64,000 nucleotides of DNA, from contig JAIQGE010000011.1 in NCBI GenBank assembly GCA_020072815.1, positions 1 through 64,000 of the forward strand, written 5' to 3'. Below are positions 7,422 to 16,773 of the stretch, piece after piece. This DNA is from Terriglobia bacterium. Its GTDB lineage: Bacteria > Acidobacteriota > Terriglobia > Terriglobales > Acidobacteriaceae. Below the pieces are notes generated by a model, which worked only from the letters and a program-made list of their open reading frames with translations, did not search any database and had not been told where the DNA came from. A program made the translations under genes and the position numbers. Every line of letters begins with the position of its first letter. Position 1 is the first letter of the stretch.

Positions 7422-9638
7422 TCACCGCACCACGGTCTTGGCCGTCGCCACGTTGTCATAGCGGTCATAGACCCGCACCACGACGACATGCTCAGTCGAA
7501 GATGACGCCGCACTTTTTCCGGCAGGCTTCTTTGGTTCAGGCTGAGAATCCGCGGGCAACGCAATCCTGAAATCGTAGTTTTCGGTCTTGGCGTCAGAAA
7601 TCTGGCCCACCGGCTCCAGATACTGCCAGTCGCCGGCATCCACCGAGTATTCGGCGCGTTTGATGGGAGAGAAATCGTCGATGGCGTGGAAGGTCACATG
7701 CAGCCCCGCGGCCTCGGCGCGGCCTGAGAGTCCTTCGATGCGCGGAGCGGTGTTGTCCACCTCAAAGCGCAGGCTCAGCTTTTCGTCGCTGAGGGCTTCG
7801 TCCGGCGTGTGTGACGGCGCATCGCTGGCCACCACCTTGAGCATGTAGCCGCCGTCGGGGAGCAGCCCGGAATCAAAGGAATAGAACTTGTCGATGATGC
7901 CGGACTTCAGCAACTTCCAATCGCGTTCGTTGTCGCCGCGATAGTAGACGGAAAAAACCAGGTTGTCGTCATTGTCGTCGTGAGCGCCCCAACGCGCGGC
8001 CACGTAGGAGCGGTCCCGGCTGGCCTGCACGGGAACTTCCATTTTGGGCATGGGCATCTGTGGCTGCGAGCCCAAATTGATGGTCACCACGTCCGGCTGG
8101 ACCATGTGCGGCTGCGCCACAATGCGCGCTCCCGTCTGCACCGCGATCTCTTCCACCACCGGCGCCACGTTCTTGGGAAGATAGTTGACGCTGACTTCGT
8201 CAATCTCCGTGGACGGGCTGGCCGGCTTGAGCACGGCGCGCCATTGCACGAAGCGCGCCGCGGGAACTTCCAGGCGCGCGTCTTTGCCCAGGTCAATTCG
8301 CGTCCAGGCGCTCCAGTTGTGGTCGGGATTGTCCACGTTGCCGCTGCGGGCAAACAGCTCAAAGCTGCCGCGCCCGCGGACCTCCGCGCGTCCCCAGCGG
8401 GAAAAGATTTTTGCGTCCTGGACGTCGCTTTCAAACGAGCCTTCACTCTCCGTCTGGCTGCTCAGCAAAAAGATCTTCCCCAGGTTGCTGCTGGAGCAAT
8501 ACAGGGCGCCGTTGGCGGCGTGCGCGAACCCCGTCACTTGGTTGGCGCTGGCCTTGATGAGATCAGTGAACTGGCCGTTCTTCTCGATGGAAAAAATTCT
8601 TCCTTTGTTTCCGGTGCCGGCGATCAAGCGCCCGGCAGAATCAAAGTCCAGCGCGTAGACAATGTCTTCCTTGGACGACCAAAGCTTTTTGGGCGAGCCG
8701 TCCGGCGCGATCATGAAAATGTCGGAACCGCTCAGATTCAAATTGCCGACAAACGGCATGGCCGTGGGCGGAGGAGCGCCCGGCGCCATCAGCATCTGAG
8801 GTTGTAACGGCATAACGCCCGCCGGCGGCCCAGCGCGCCGTTCGCCCGTGCCTGCGGCATAGATATTTCCCACCGCATCCACCGCCAGCGCGGTGATCTC
8901 CTTGCGCGGGGCAGCATAGAGCGCGAATCCCTCGCCCGCGGGTGTGATGCGGTAGATCAGCGCGTTGCCGTCCGAACCTGCGATCAAGTTGCCTTTGGGG
9001 TCAAAGGCCAGCGCGCGGATGTGCGCTTCATCAGACTTGAAGAACACCGCGCCTTGCCCGCTTTTTTCCCCTCGCCCGCTGGTCTCTACGCGAAAGATTT
9101 CACCGTTCTCGCCCGTCGCCACGTAGAGCCGTCCTTGGCCGTCCAGGGCCAAGGCCCATATGTATTTGGTCTTGGGGTCGAAGAACTCGGCTGAAGTCCA
9201 TTCAGAGGCTGCCGCCTGCGCTGGTTTGGCCGCCGCGCGGGTGATTTTGTACACCTTGCCGTCGGGCGCGGTGGCGGCATAGATGGCGCCGTCGCCGGCC
9301 AGGGCCAGGGCCTGGACCTGCAATTCCTTGGCTTCAAAGATCACGGCAGCTTTGCCGTCGGGCGTGATGCGATAGACGCGGGCCTGAGCTCCCGTGGCCG
9401 CGTACACCGCGCCGTCTTTGTCCGCGACGATGTTCCAAATGTAGGTGGAAGGGCTGGTATAAATCGTTTTGAACGCCGGGGCCAGCTCCAGGTAGCCGTC
9501 GCTGCGGATGGCCACGCTGCGCGAGGTGCCGCGTTCAAAATCTTCGTAACCGGTTTCTTTCCACTGGCGCGTGCCTTGGGACCACGCCGAACCGGCGCAC
9601 AAAAGGACAAAGAGAGCAGAGCAGACTGGTTTCATCAC
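7422..9638 (-). CDS. Secreted beta-propeller protein with C-terminal Ig-like region
   Basis: A 738-residue exported protein with a signal peptide (MMKPVCSALFVLLCAGSAWS). Residues about 60-390 contain regularly spaced strands such as AVYAATGAQARVYRI and AIYAATAPDGKVYKI, typical of SMP-30/NHL-like propellers. The C-terminal third has beta-sandwich strands (RAEYSVDAGDWQYLEPVG) resembling an Ig-like fold. No catalytic residues are recognisable; a binding or scaffolding role outside the cytoplasm is inferred. It lies 54 bases downstream of the S55 protein gene on the same strand and may be co-transcribed with it. Confidence 0.8.
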   Translation of the reverse strand: MMKPVCSALFVLLCAGSAWSQGTRQWKETGYEDFERGTSRSVAIRSDGYLELAPAFKTIYTSPSTYIWNIVADKDGAVYAATGAQARVYRITPDGKAAVIFEAKELQVQALALAGDGAIYAATAPDGKVYKITRAAAKPAQAAASEWTSAEFFDPKTKYIWALALDGQGRLYVATGENGEIFRVETSGRGEKSGQGAVFFKSDEAHIRALAFDPKGNLIAGSDGNALIYRITPAGEGFALYAAPRKEITALAVDAVGNIYAAGTGERRAGPPAGVMPLQPQMLMAPGAPPPTAMPFVGNLNLSGSDIFMIAPDGSPKKLWSSKEDIVYALDFDSAGRLIAGTGNKGRIFSIEKNGQFTDLIKASANQVTGFAHAANGALYCSSSNLGKIFLLSSQTESEGSFESDVQDAKIFSRWGRAEVRGRGSFELFARSGNVDNPDHNWSAWTRIDLGKDARLEVPAARFVQWRAVLKPASPSTEIDEVSVNYLPKNVAPVVEEIAVQTGARIVAQPHMVQPDVVTINLGSQPQMPMPKMEVPVQASRDRSYVAARWGAHDDNDDNLVFSVYYRGDNERDWKLLKSGIIDKFYSFDSGLLPDGGYMLKVVASDAPSHTPDEALSDEKLSLRFEVDNTAPRIEGLSGRAEAAGLHVTFHAIDDFSPIKRAEYSVDAGDWQYLEPVGQISDAKTENYDFRIALPADSQPEPKKPAGKSAASSSTEHVVVVRVYDRYDNVATAKTVVR

Positions 9639-9692
9639 GGTTCCAAGATTAACAGCTCAGCGCTATTGGATGGCGCCGCGGACCAAGAACGG

Positions 9693-11513
9693 CTATTTGA
9701 TAGTCAGGGTGATTACCTGGGCGCCGCTTACCACGTAACCCACCGGCGTAGAAGACTCACGCACCGCGGATTCGGCGAACACCATCATCTCCTGCGTGGC
9801 CCGCATCCCGTCCATCACGTTCATCACGGAAAGCGGCATGGCCGGCATCACTTTGTCTTCCACCGTGGCTTGCGGGCTGGCTTCCAGCAAAGAAACGTAG
9901 AGCCGGTCATTGCGATGCTCGTTGTTGAGCTGTTCGATGGTGGAGTTCAAGTCCAAACGCTTGGCGAATGCCGGGAAGGCCCGGCGTGAGCGTTCCAGAG
10001 TGTCAGCGTCGCTCACCAGGATGCGCAGCGTGCCTTTGGGCAACGAAGCCGGCAGGTGCACCGGAATGCGGCGGACAATGCGCTCGCCGCGGTAAGGACG
10101 CAGCACAGCTTCAATGGTGATTTCGTCTCCAGCCCGCGCTTCAGTCAGATCAGTGCGGGCAATTTCCAGCACGGCGGAACGGCGGTCATGCTCCAGGCTA
10201 AAATCCAATGACACGCCGCCGACTTTCGGCGCCTGGAACGGGTTGTCATAGATCCGTCCAAAGCGCTCGCCCAGGGCCATGGCCACGGCGAAGGCCGTCG
10301 GCATGTTGTCTGCGGGAGAAAACAAGTTGGCCAGGCGAACGTCCGGATACCCGGTCACATGGATGCTTCCGTTCATGCGATAAGTGGTTTCTTCGCTGTA
10401 CTGGTTCATGCCCATTAGCGAGTTATAAACCGTGGCCATCATCATGAGCGGTGTCAGCCGCGCACTGTTGAGCACTTCATAGTGGAATTCCTTGGCGCCG
10501 CTATCGCCGTGGATGGTGAGGGTGATGGGGATCATCTGCGCGTCGCGATGAAAGCGCCCCAGGATTCCTGTCCGGCGGTCTTGCACAAACGCGCCTACCG
10601 GCTCGGTGGTATTGATGATCTTGAACGAACCCAGCGGCGTGGCCAGGGTAGTGATCACGCTGGCTTTGGTCATGGGCATTTCCACCATGCCATATTGCGT
10701 AATGGGATGGCCGCAGGCCAGGAGATGCTCGGCGTCCATGTAAGTGACGGTGCAGGTGGCCGATACGTCCATGTCGCCTTTGACCAGGACCGCGCTCACG
10801 GCGGAACCGGCTTCCATGGGTTCCGGCTGCTTTTCATTGCTGGCCGAACCCGCGCCCATCACTGGGACCACTCCCGCCGCGGCGAACTGGGGCGCAAACA
10901 GCTTGATGGTGGCTTCGTCGAACCCGTTGAACACGATCGGCGCGCCAATCGGCTGGAGGATTTGCGCGTAGCTCTGCAAGTCGTATCCGCCGCTGCCGCC
11001 CGCGGAGACGGCGCTCGGGCTGCCGGCCTTCTTCGTGTTGTCCGGCCGCGGGGCTGAACCTGCGGGTGGAATGCTCCGGTCAAATTCGTTGATCTCCAGC
11101 ATCTGCTGGATGGGCGTAACCCCGGCGATAGGCTCCTTGCTGAAGGTCCCCATCCGGTAGGCGATGGCCCCCAGCAGCTTGCCATCAATGTAAACCGGGC
11201 TGCCGCTCATCCCCGAAACTACTCCGGTGTATTCGGGTTTCTCTCCATGCAGGCGCACCAGCACCACGTCATTCTTGGGGCCGTTCATGTTGCGGAGCAG
11301 ACCCAAAACCTCCACGTCCATGGCCTCCGGGCGCACGCCTTCAAACACCGTGTACGCCACGCCTTTCATGCCGGGACGGACTTCATCCACGGTCATGAAC
11401 TTGATTTGGCTGGTTGGAATCTTGCCGGCGGCGCTGGCGTTGGGGGCGGTTTGGGGCGATGCCAGGCCGGAAAAGACGAAGAGAGCGACGAGTAACACAA
11501 CAGCTTTTTTCAT
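9693..11513 (-). CDS. SpoIVB-type (family S55) secreted serine protease-like protein
   Basis: A 606-residue exported protein. A signal peptide covers about residues 1-20. The S55 core follows: MTVDEVRPGMKGVAYTVF, then YTGVVSGMSGSPVYIDG with the candidate nucleophile Ser104, and a later ACGHPI block. The remaining C-terminal 300 residues are a beta-rich extension seen in non-sporulating relatives. Family knowledge indicates a PDZ-regulated serine protease, but the substrate here is unknown. It shares a divergent promoter region with the VWA gene at 11659 and precedes the propeller gene. Confidence 0.85.
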   Translation of the reverse strand: MKKAVVLLVALFVFSGLASPQTAPNASAAGKIPTSQIKFMTVDEVRPGMKGVAYTVFEGVRPEAMDVEVLGLLRNMNGPKNDVVLVRLHGEKPEYTGVVSGMSGSPVYIDGKLLGAIAYRMGTFSKEPIAGVTPIQQMLEINEFDRSIPPAGSAPRPDNTKKAGSPSAVSAGGSGGYDLQSYAQILQPIGAPIVFNGFDEATIKLFAPQFAAAGVVPVMGAGSASNEKQPEPMEAGSAVSAVLVKGDMDVSATCTVTYMDAEHLLACGHPITQYGMVEMPMTKASVITTLATPLGSFKIINTTEPVGAFVQDRRTGILGRFHRDAQMIPITLTIHGDSGAKEFHYEVLNSARLTPLMMMATVYNSLMGMNQYSEETTYRMNGSIHVTGYPDVRLANLFSPADNMPTAFAVAMALGERFGRIYDNPFQAPKVGGVSLDFSLEHDRRSAVLEIARTDLTEARAGDEITIEAVLRPYRGERIVRRIPVHLPASLPKGTLRILVSDADTLERSRRAFPAFAKRLDLNSTIEQLNNEHRNDRLYVSLLEASPQATVEDKVMPAMPLSVMNVMDGMRATQEMMVFAESAVRESSTPVGYVVSGAQVITLTIK

Positions 11514-11598
11514 ACGCCTTTTTTCTTACAACTTGACGGCTACACTCATTCCCGCGGACCCCAGTACAGACACTTCTCTGAGCTCGCAAAAAGGGCTT

Positions 11599-11627
11599 CT
11601 GACAAGTTGCGTTCGTGCATCTATACT
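11599..11627 (+). promoter_or_regulatory. Sigma-70-type promoter for the VWA gene
   Basis: CTGACA (11599-11604), a 17-base spacer and TATACT (11622-11627), placed 31 bases before the ATG at 11659. Confidence 0.6.
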
Positions 11628-11658
11628 AATGTACAAATCCTAAAAAAGGCACCTGGAA

Positions 11659-12897
11659 ATGCACCCGATATCTGCCATTAAAACGCTTAGTTCCCTCAAG
11701 ACCGTCCCCCGCTGGGCAGCCTTGCTCGTCATCACGATCGCTCTTTGCCTGGCCTTGCCTGCGGCGCTTGTTGCGCAGAGCCAGCCGTCGCAATCGCCCA
11801 GCCCCACCCCGTCCCCCACCCCGGCGAAACAAACCGGCAGCGGAGAGGCCGGAGGTCCGCAGGGCGATATTGGCCCCATCGCCATTCCCAAGAAAAAAGA
11901 CGAGCCGCCCAAGAAAGAGGAAGCTCCCAAGGGCCCCAAGAAGATTGAGGGGATGCCCGAATTTACCCTGCGGGCCAGTGCCGCTCTGGTGACCCTGGAT
12001 GTGGGCGTGCTGACCAAAGACGGCATATTCGTCCCGGGACTCAAGCAGCAGAATTTCCGCGTGCTGGAAGACGGCGTACCGCAGACCATCACCAGCTTTG
12101 GCCAGACCCAGGCGCCCATCACCGCGGTGATGCTGGTGGAGTTCTCCAAGAACTTCTACGCTTTTGCCGCCGACTCCATCTACGCGTCCGCGACCTTCGC
12201 CCAAACCATGAAGAAAGAAGACTGGATTGCGCTGATTACCTACGATATTCGCCCGCACATCCTGGCCGACTTTACCCAGGACAAGCGCGACATCTACGAA
12301 GGGCTGCGCAGCCTGCAGTTCGCCATGTCGGCGGAGAGCAATCTTTTCGACGCGCTCTATGACACCATTGACCGGCTGGAAGGCGTGGAAGGCCGCAAAT
12401 ATATCATTCTGATTTCCAGCGGACGCGACACCTTCAGCAAAAGGACCCTGGACCAGATGCTCAAGAAGATCCAAGGGACCAAAGACATTGCCATCTATAC
12501 CGTCAGCACCGGCCAGGCCCTGCGCAATTATGCTGAGACCCATGGGCTCATGAGCTACCTGTGCGGCATCACCACCTTCAACTGCAACATGGAGTTTCTC
12601 CAGGCTGATAATCAGCTCAAAAGCTTCGCCAAGATGACCGGTGGCCGGTACTACCAGCCTCTATTTTCCGCCCAGTTTAGGGAAGCCTTCGGTGATATGG
12701 CAGAAGCCATCCGCAACCAGTACGCCATCGCCTATCACCCGAGCAACTCAGCGCAAGATGGGGCCTTCCGGAAAATCAAAGTCGAACTGGTGGGCCCGGA
12801 CGGCAGTCCGCTGAAAATGCGCGACCAAAAAGGCAAAGACGTGAAGTACCAGGTGATCGCGCGCGACGGCTATAAAGCCAAGAGGGAAGTGGAGTAA
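11659..12897 (+). CDS. Secreted VWA-domain protein of the Acidobacterial type
   Basis: A 412-residue exported protein. A signal peptide ends near LVAQS, followed by a Pro/Ser/Lys-rich linker to about residue 95. Then comes the beta-strand lead-in typical of this family (LVTLDVGVLTKDG...FRVLEDGVPQ) and a von Willebrand factor A fold (about 145-390). The metal-site DxSxS motif is not conserved: the first strand reads VEFSKN. The C-terminus has YAIAYHPSN, the recurrent end block of the family. Such proteins are multiplied in Acidobacteriota; function is unknown, probably protein binding at the cell surface. Confidence 0.85.
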   Translation: MHPISAIKTLSSLKTVPRWAALLVITIALCLALPAALVAQSQPSQSPSPTPSPTPAKQTGSGEAGGPQGDIGPIAIPKKKDEPPKKEEAPKGPKKIEGMPEFTLRASAALVTLDVGVLTKDGIFVPGLKQQNFRVLEDGVPQTITSFGQTQAPITAVMLVEFSKNFYAFAADSIYASATFAQTMKKEDWIALITYDIRPHILADFTQDKRDIYEGLRSLQFAMSAESNLFDALYDTIDRLEGVEGRKYIILISSGRDTFSKRTLDQMLKKIQGTKDIAIYTVSTGQALRNYAETHGLMSYLCGITTFNCNMEFLQADNQLKSFAKMTGGRYYQPLFSAQFREAFGDMAEAIRNQYAIAYHPSNSAQDGAFRKIKVELVGPDGSPLKMRDQKGKDVKYQVIARDGYKAKREVE

Positions 12898-12902
12898 GGC
12901 AG

Positions 12903-13045
12903 ATTGGTAATTGGGTAATTTGGTAATTGAAAAACGGACCGCGTTGTCCTCGGCGGTCTTGATGGCTCCTGGCGCCCCGCTTGTGAAGATCAAGTTGGGG
13001 AGCGCTCAATTACCAACTTACCAATTTATTCATTTACCCAATTTC
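12903..13045. repeat. TTGGTAATT inverted repeat between convergent genes
   Basis: A left arm of short tandem words (TTGGTAATTGGGTAATTTGG, from about 12904) is mirrored by TACCAACTTACCAATTTATT and following bases at about 13012-13045. It fills the space between the VWA gene and the ZIP gene, which converge, and could terminate both. Similar AT-rich tandem words (GGCAATTAGCAACT) occur at 30820-30842, 36098-36127 and 56678-56753. Confidence 0.55.
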
Positions 13046-13046
13046 A

Positions 13047-13772
13047 TTAGTGGAAGAAATGCTGAAGTAGCAAGAACATTCCTACCCCCGCAAAGACCGC
13101 CAGCGCCACCAGGGTGCCGGGTTCGCGGTTGACTTCCGGAATCAGGTCAGAAGCCGCCACGTAAAGCGTTACTCCGGCGGAGAGGGGCAGCCCGGCGCGG
13201 AGTGATCGGGTAAAGACGGTGACCGTCAACACCCCAAGGAAAGTCGCAACACCCAGCATCGCCGACGCCAGCCACGCCACTCGCTTGCTGTGACCGCCGG
13301 CCAGCATGATGGAAGACGCGGTAAATCCCTCGGGAATCTTGTGCAGCAGCACCGCCAGGGAGATGACCCAGCCCAGCCAGCTTGACACGAGAAATCCTGA
13401 GGCGATGGCGATACCGTCAAAGAAAGTGTGGATCACCAGCCCGAAAATCACCGAGTACACGCGGTGGCCGTCAGAGAATTCTTCCTTGTGGGTCTCTTCG
13501 CCAAAATGGAAGTGCGCGGTGACGGTGTGCTCGAAAAAGTGGACGATGAAATAGCCCGCCAGCAGCAGCAGCGGCGCGCTGGGTCCGGAGACGCGAATGC
13601 TCTCCGGCAACATCTCCAGCAGCGACGTGCTCAGCATGAAGCCCGCGCCCACCGCGATGAAATATCGCAGATACCGCTGGTCCCAGTCTTTCTGGACAAT
13701 CACCGCCCCGCCAAAGGCGTTGGCGGCGGCGGCCAGCAGTCCCAGCAAGATGCTTGTCGTAATGGAGCCCAT
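13047..13772 (-). CDS. ZIP-family metal transporter
   Basis: A 241-residue integral membrane protein with seven to eight predicted helices. The two metal-site helices carry HTFFDGIAIASGF and LLHKIPEGF, the signature of ZIP zinc/iron permeases, and a His-rich loop (THKEEFSDGH, HFHFGEETH) lies between helices 3 and 4. The start is the ATG at 13772; the frame continues upstream for 52 Arg-rich residues, but these overlap ychF out of frame and are not membrane-protein-like. It lies directly downstream of ychF (32-base gap). Confidence 0.88.
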   Translation of the reverse strand: MGSITTSILLGLLAAAANAFGGAVIVQKDWDQRYLRYFIAVGAGFMLSTSLLEMLPESIRVSGPSAPLLLLAGYFIVHFFEHTVTAHFHFGEETHKEEFSDGHRVYSVIFGLVIHTFFDGIAIASGFLVSSWLGWVISLAVLLHKIPEGFTASSIMLAGGHSKRVAWLASAMLGVATFLGVLTVTVFTRSLRAGLPLSAGVTLYVAASDLIPEVNREPGTLVALAVFAGVGMFLLLQHFFH

Positions 13773-13804
13773 GAAAAGTTGTTTGCCCGATTCGCCCCTG
13801 AGAA

Positions 13805-14890
13805 TTACCCGCTGTGGCGGATGTGCATGACGTCTCCGTCCTGCACGATGTATTCCTTGCCTTCCAGACGCAACAAACCTTTGGCGCGCGCGTTGGCTTC
13901 TGACCCGGACTCCAGCAGCTTGTCCCAATGAATGGTTTCGGCGCGGATGAAATGCTTCTCTAAATCAGAGTGGATGGCCCCGGCTGCGGCCTGCGCGCGG
14001 GAATTCTTCGGCACCGTCCAGGCGCGGCATTCGTCTTCGCCGATAGTGAAAAAGGAAATCACGCCCAGCAGTTCGTACGTCTTGCGGATCAGGCGGGTGA
14101 GGCCGCTCTCCTTCAGGCCATAACTGGCCAGGAATTCCTGCGATTCTTCGTCGCTCATCTCCGCTAGGTCGGCCTCTACGCGCCCGCAGATGGCGGTGGC
14201 GCCGGCGTTCTTGCGCGCCGCGATTTCCGCCAGCTTGTATTTCTCCACGGCCTGTTCCAGGTCGGCGCCCAGGTTGGGCGACTCATTGATGTTGAGCACG
14301 TACAGGATGGGCTTCTGGCTCAGGAACATGAAGCCGCGGATGCGTTTCTCATCGTCTGCCGCGAGTTCCATTTCGCGCAGCGGCAGCTCTTTCTCCAGAT
14401 GTTCCTTGCAGCGCTTGATGAGATCAAACTCGCGCTCCAACTCCGGGTTCTTCATCTTTTTCAGGTCTTTTTCCAAACGCTCCTGGCGTTTTTCCACCTG
14501 GCCCAGGTCGCTGACGATCAGGTCGAAGTCCACGCTCTTGGCGTCGCGTAACGGATCAATCTCGCCGACGTGGGCGATGGCTGGATTGTCAAAGGCGCGC
14601 AGCACGTGGGCCAGCGCGTCTACTGTCCGGAGGTTGGTGAGGAAGGCGGTTTCCTTCAGCGCTTCCTGGCCAATGGCCGCCACGTCCACGTATTCCACGG
14701 TGGCGTGCGTCAGCTTCTTGGGGTTGTACTGCGCCGCCAAGCGGTCCAGACGGTCGTCTGGAACCTTGGCGATCCCCAGGTGAGCTTCCCGCGGGTTGGC
14801 GAAGCTTCGGCCTGAAATATCAGCCTTGGTCAGGATTTTGAACAGAGAGGTCTTGCCCACCTGGGGCAGCCCGATGATGCCTGTCTTCAT
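13805..14890 (-). CDS. ychF: Redox-regulated ribosome-associated ATPase YchF
   Basis: A 361-residue Obg-family P-loop protein. The G1 loop is GLPQVGKTS near residue 8, the G4 position has NINESP instead of NKxD (which explains the ATP preference of the family), a coiled-coil insertion (about 125-170) is rich in EKDLKKMK, and a C-terminal TGS domain has the AAAGAIHSDLEKHFIRAE block. Length is normal. Two 94-base direct repeats lie upstream. Confidence 0.95.
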   Translation of the reverse strand: MKTGIIGLPQVGKTSLFKILTKADISGRSFANPREAHLGIAKVPDDRLDRLAAQYNPKKLTHATVEYVDVAAIGQEALKETAFLTNLRTVDALAHVLRAFDNPAIAHVGEIDPLRDAKSVDFDLIVSDLGQVEKRQERLEKDLKKMKNPELEREFDLIKRCKEHLEKELPLREMELAADDEKRIRGFMFLSQKPILYVLNINESPNLGADLEQAVEKYKLAEIAARKNAGATAICGRVEADLAEMSDEESQEFLASYGLKESGLTRLIRKTYELLGVISFFTIGEDECRAWTVPKNSRAQAAAGAIHSDLEKHFIRAETIHWDKLLESGSEANARAKGLLRLEGKEYIVQDGDVMHIRHSG

Positions 14891-14899
14891 TTTGTCCTG

Positions 14900-15109
14900 T
14901 CGCTGCGCTCCAAACCGCCAGCGGTTCTCATCGTTGTTAGCTCTATCCAGCGCCTGATGCAGCGGGCTCGGCGCGTGGTCGGCCTCGCCCTTAAATATCT
15001 AGGAATGGTGCCCTCTCGCTGCGCTCCAAACCGCCAGCGGGTGCCGTACTTGTAAGCTCCATCCCGCGCCTGATGCAGCGGGCTCGGTGCGTGGTCGGCC
15101 TCGCCCTTA
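14900..15109. repeat. Two direct repeats of about 94 bp upstream of ychF
   Basis: Unit 1 is at 14900-14993 and unit 2 at 15016-15109, 116 bases apart. Both begin TCGCTGCGCTCCAAACCGCC and end with GTGGTCGGCCTCGCCCTTA; the middle is more diverged. The rest of the 14891-15268 gap holds no gene that I can support, only a short GGCAATGAGCCGTTAGCG-type stretch from 15122. Confidence 0.75.
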
Positions 15110-15268
15110 TTTTAAAGGCCAATTGGCAATGAGCCGTTAGCGATCAGCTTCTGGGTACGATCCAAAATTGTAACAGGAGAAGAAGGCTAACCTGTGATAG
15201 GGCAAGGGAAAGCGGAGTTTGATAGAGGTCGAAACGTACAAGGTCAGCAGGTAGAGCTGGCAGTGGAT

Positions 15269-15745
15269 TTACTTGAATCTTCGCGCCGTGAGAACTACTA
15301 CCGCCAATCCTAAGAAGAACACGCCGCCTTCGCTCCGGGTGGACCAGACATGAAGCCGGTTGAACTCCACGCGTCGCGGGTCGGATGGAGAGATGTTGTC
15401 AATCACGCCCATATCTTTTCTCAGCGCGGCCATGCGCGGGGTGATCACGAAAAGCGAGATCAACGTCAGCGCCAGCATCAACACGGCCAGGATGTGAACG
15501 CCGGAAACGGCGCGGAACGGCGCGTGCTGCATCCGGTTGTGAAGCAGCGAGCAAAGCAGGAAGACCAGCCCGCAGGCGATTCCCATCCAGTGCAGGCGGT
15601 TCAGGCTGGGATTCACCACGTTCCCGGCGAGCTCGCGCGAGGGAAGAACGGAAAAGACCGTGGGCGCCAGGACGAAAGAGAAGAAGATGATCCCGCCGAT
15701 CCAGGTAATCAGCGCCAGCAGCATCAAGGTCCGTAGCCAGCTCAT
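15269..15745 (-). CDS. DUF4149-domain membrane protein
   Basis: A 158-residue protein with four membrane helices. The first helix (LITWIGGIIFFSFVLAP) and the following conserved loop with LNRLHWMG are characteristic of DUF4149. No enzymatic role is known. It overlaps the upstream moxR gene by four bases and is probably translated from the same message. Confidence 0.75.
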   Translation of the reverse strand: MSWLRTLMLLALITWIGGIIFFSFVLAPTVFSVLPSRELAGNVVNPSLNRLHWMGIACGLVFLLCSLLHNRMQHAPFRAVSGVHILAVLMLALTLISLFVITPRMAALRKDMGVIDNISPSDPRRVEFNRLHVWSTRSEGGVFFLGLAVVVLTARRFK

Positions 15746-16704
15746 ACCGGCACGTGGACGCTCTGCACAATGTCCTTGATGATGATCTCGGACTGCTCGG
15801 ACTTTCGCAGCGTGGAAGAGTAGCGGGCGTTGACCACCACGCGATGGGAGAATACCGGCACAGCCAGCGATTTGAAGTCCGCCGGCGTGGCGAATTTGCG
15901 TCCATCCAAATAGGCCATGGCCTGGGCGGCGCGAAACAACATGAGCGCGCCGCGGGGCGAAACGCCCAGCGCCAAAGATTCCGATTCGCGCGTGCGCTTC
16001 ACGATTTGCAGCGCGTAGTCCACCAGAGAATCGTCCACTTTGACATGGGTGGCCTCGTTCTGCATGGATATCACGTCCTCACCGCTGGCCACCGGCTTCA
16101 CGTCGTCCAGGCGCGCGGCGCCGACTTCAGAACGCAGGATCTCGCGCTCACTGGAAGCTTCCGGATAACCCATGCGCACGCGAAGCAGGAAGCGGTCCAG
16201 TTGCGACTCAGGAAGCGGATACGTGCCGTGGTGTTCCACCGGGTTCTGCGTCGCCACCACGATGAAGGGCTGCGGCAGCGGATGAGAGTGGCCGTCCATG
16301 GTGACCTGGCCTTCGTTCATGGCTTCCAGCAACGCCGACTGCGTCTTGGGCGTGGTGCGGTTGATCTCATCGGCCAGCAGGATGTTGGTGAACACCGGGC
16401 CGGGCTTGAATTCAAATTGCTGCTCCACCGCGGAATAGATCGATATGCCCAGAACGTCAGAGGGCAGCATGTCAGAGGTGAACTGGAGGCGCTGGAAGGT
16501 GCAGTCCAGGGCCCGCGCCAGCGCGTGCGCCAGCGTGGTTTTGCCTACACCGGGCACACCTTCAATCAGCAGGTGTCCGCGCGCCAGCAGCGCGACCAGC
16601 GCCAGGCGGACGACTTCGTCATTGCCGCGGATGATGCTGCGCAGAGACTGCTCAATCGCTGTGGCGCGAGTGCCGGGAGAGGTCTGAATCTGAGTTGGAG
16701 CCAT
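15742..16704 (-). CDS. MoxR-family AAA ATPase
   Basis: A 320-residue AAA+ chaperone-like ATPase. Walker A is GVPGVGKTT, Walker B is ILLADEINR, sensor 1 lies in VVATQNPVE, and the C-terminal lid helix bundle contains SPRGALMLFRAAQA. MoxR proteins usually act with VWA-domain partners in maturing exported or metal-containing complexes. I prefer the ATG at 16704; an ATG at 16773 would add 23 residues, and neither has a strong ribosome binding site. Here its only close partner is the DUF4149 gene; the usual DUF58 gene is absent. Confidence 0.88.
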   Translation of the reverse strand: MAPTQIQTSPGTRATAIEQSLRSIIRGNDEVVRLALVALLARGHLLIEGVPGVGKTTLAHALARALDCTFQRLQFTSDMLPSDVLGISIYSAVEQQFEFKPGPVFTNILLADEINRTTPKTQSALLEAMNEGQVTMDGHSHPLPQPFIVVATQNPVEHHGTYPLPESQLDRFLLRVRMGYPEASSEREILRSEVGAARLDDVKPVASGEDVISMQNEATHVKVDDSLVDYALQIVKRTRESESLALGVSPRGALMLFRAAQAMAYLDGRKFATPADFKSLAVPVFSHRVVVNARYSSTLRKSEQSEIIIKDIVQSVHVPV

Positions 16705-16773
16705 GGGCTTGGATTCTATTGTATAGCCGCTGGCAACCCCTGGGGGCTCAACGGTCTTCGTGAACGGTATCAT

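Noticed and set aside
13773-13928. N-terminal extension of the ZIP transporter
   Set aside because: The extra residues are Arg-rich and lie out of frame over ychF codons; the ATG at 13772 begins the first membrane helix.
14900-15109. CRISPR array
   Set aside because: Only two long repeats with one short spacer, far outside CRISPR repeat size, and no cas genes.
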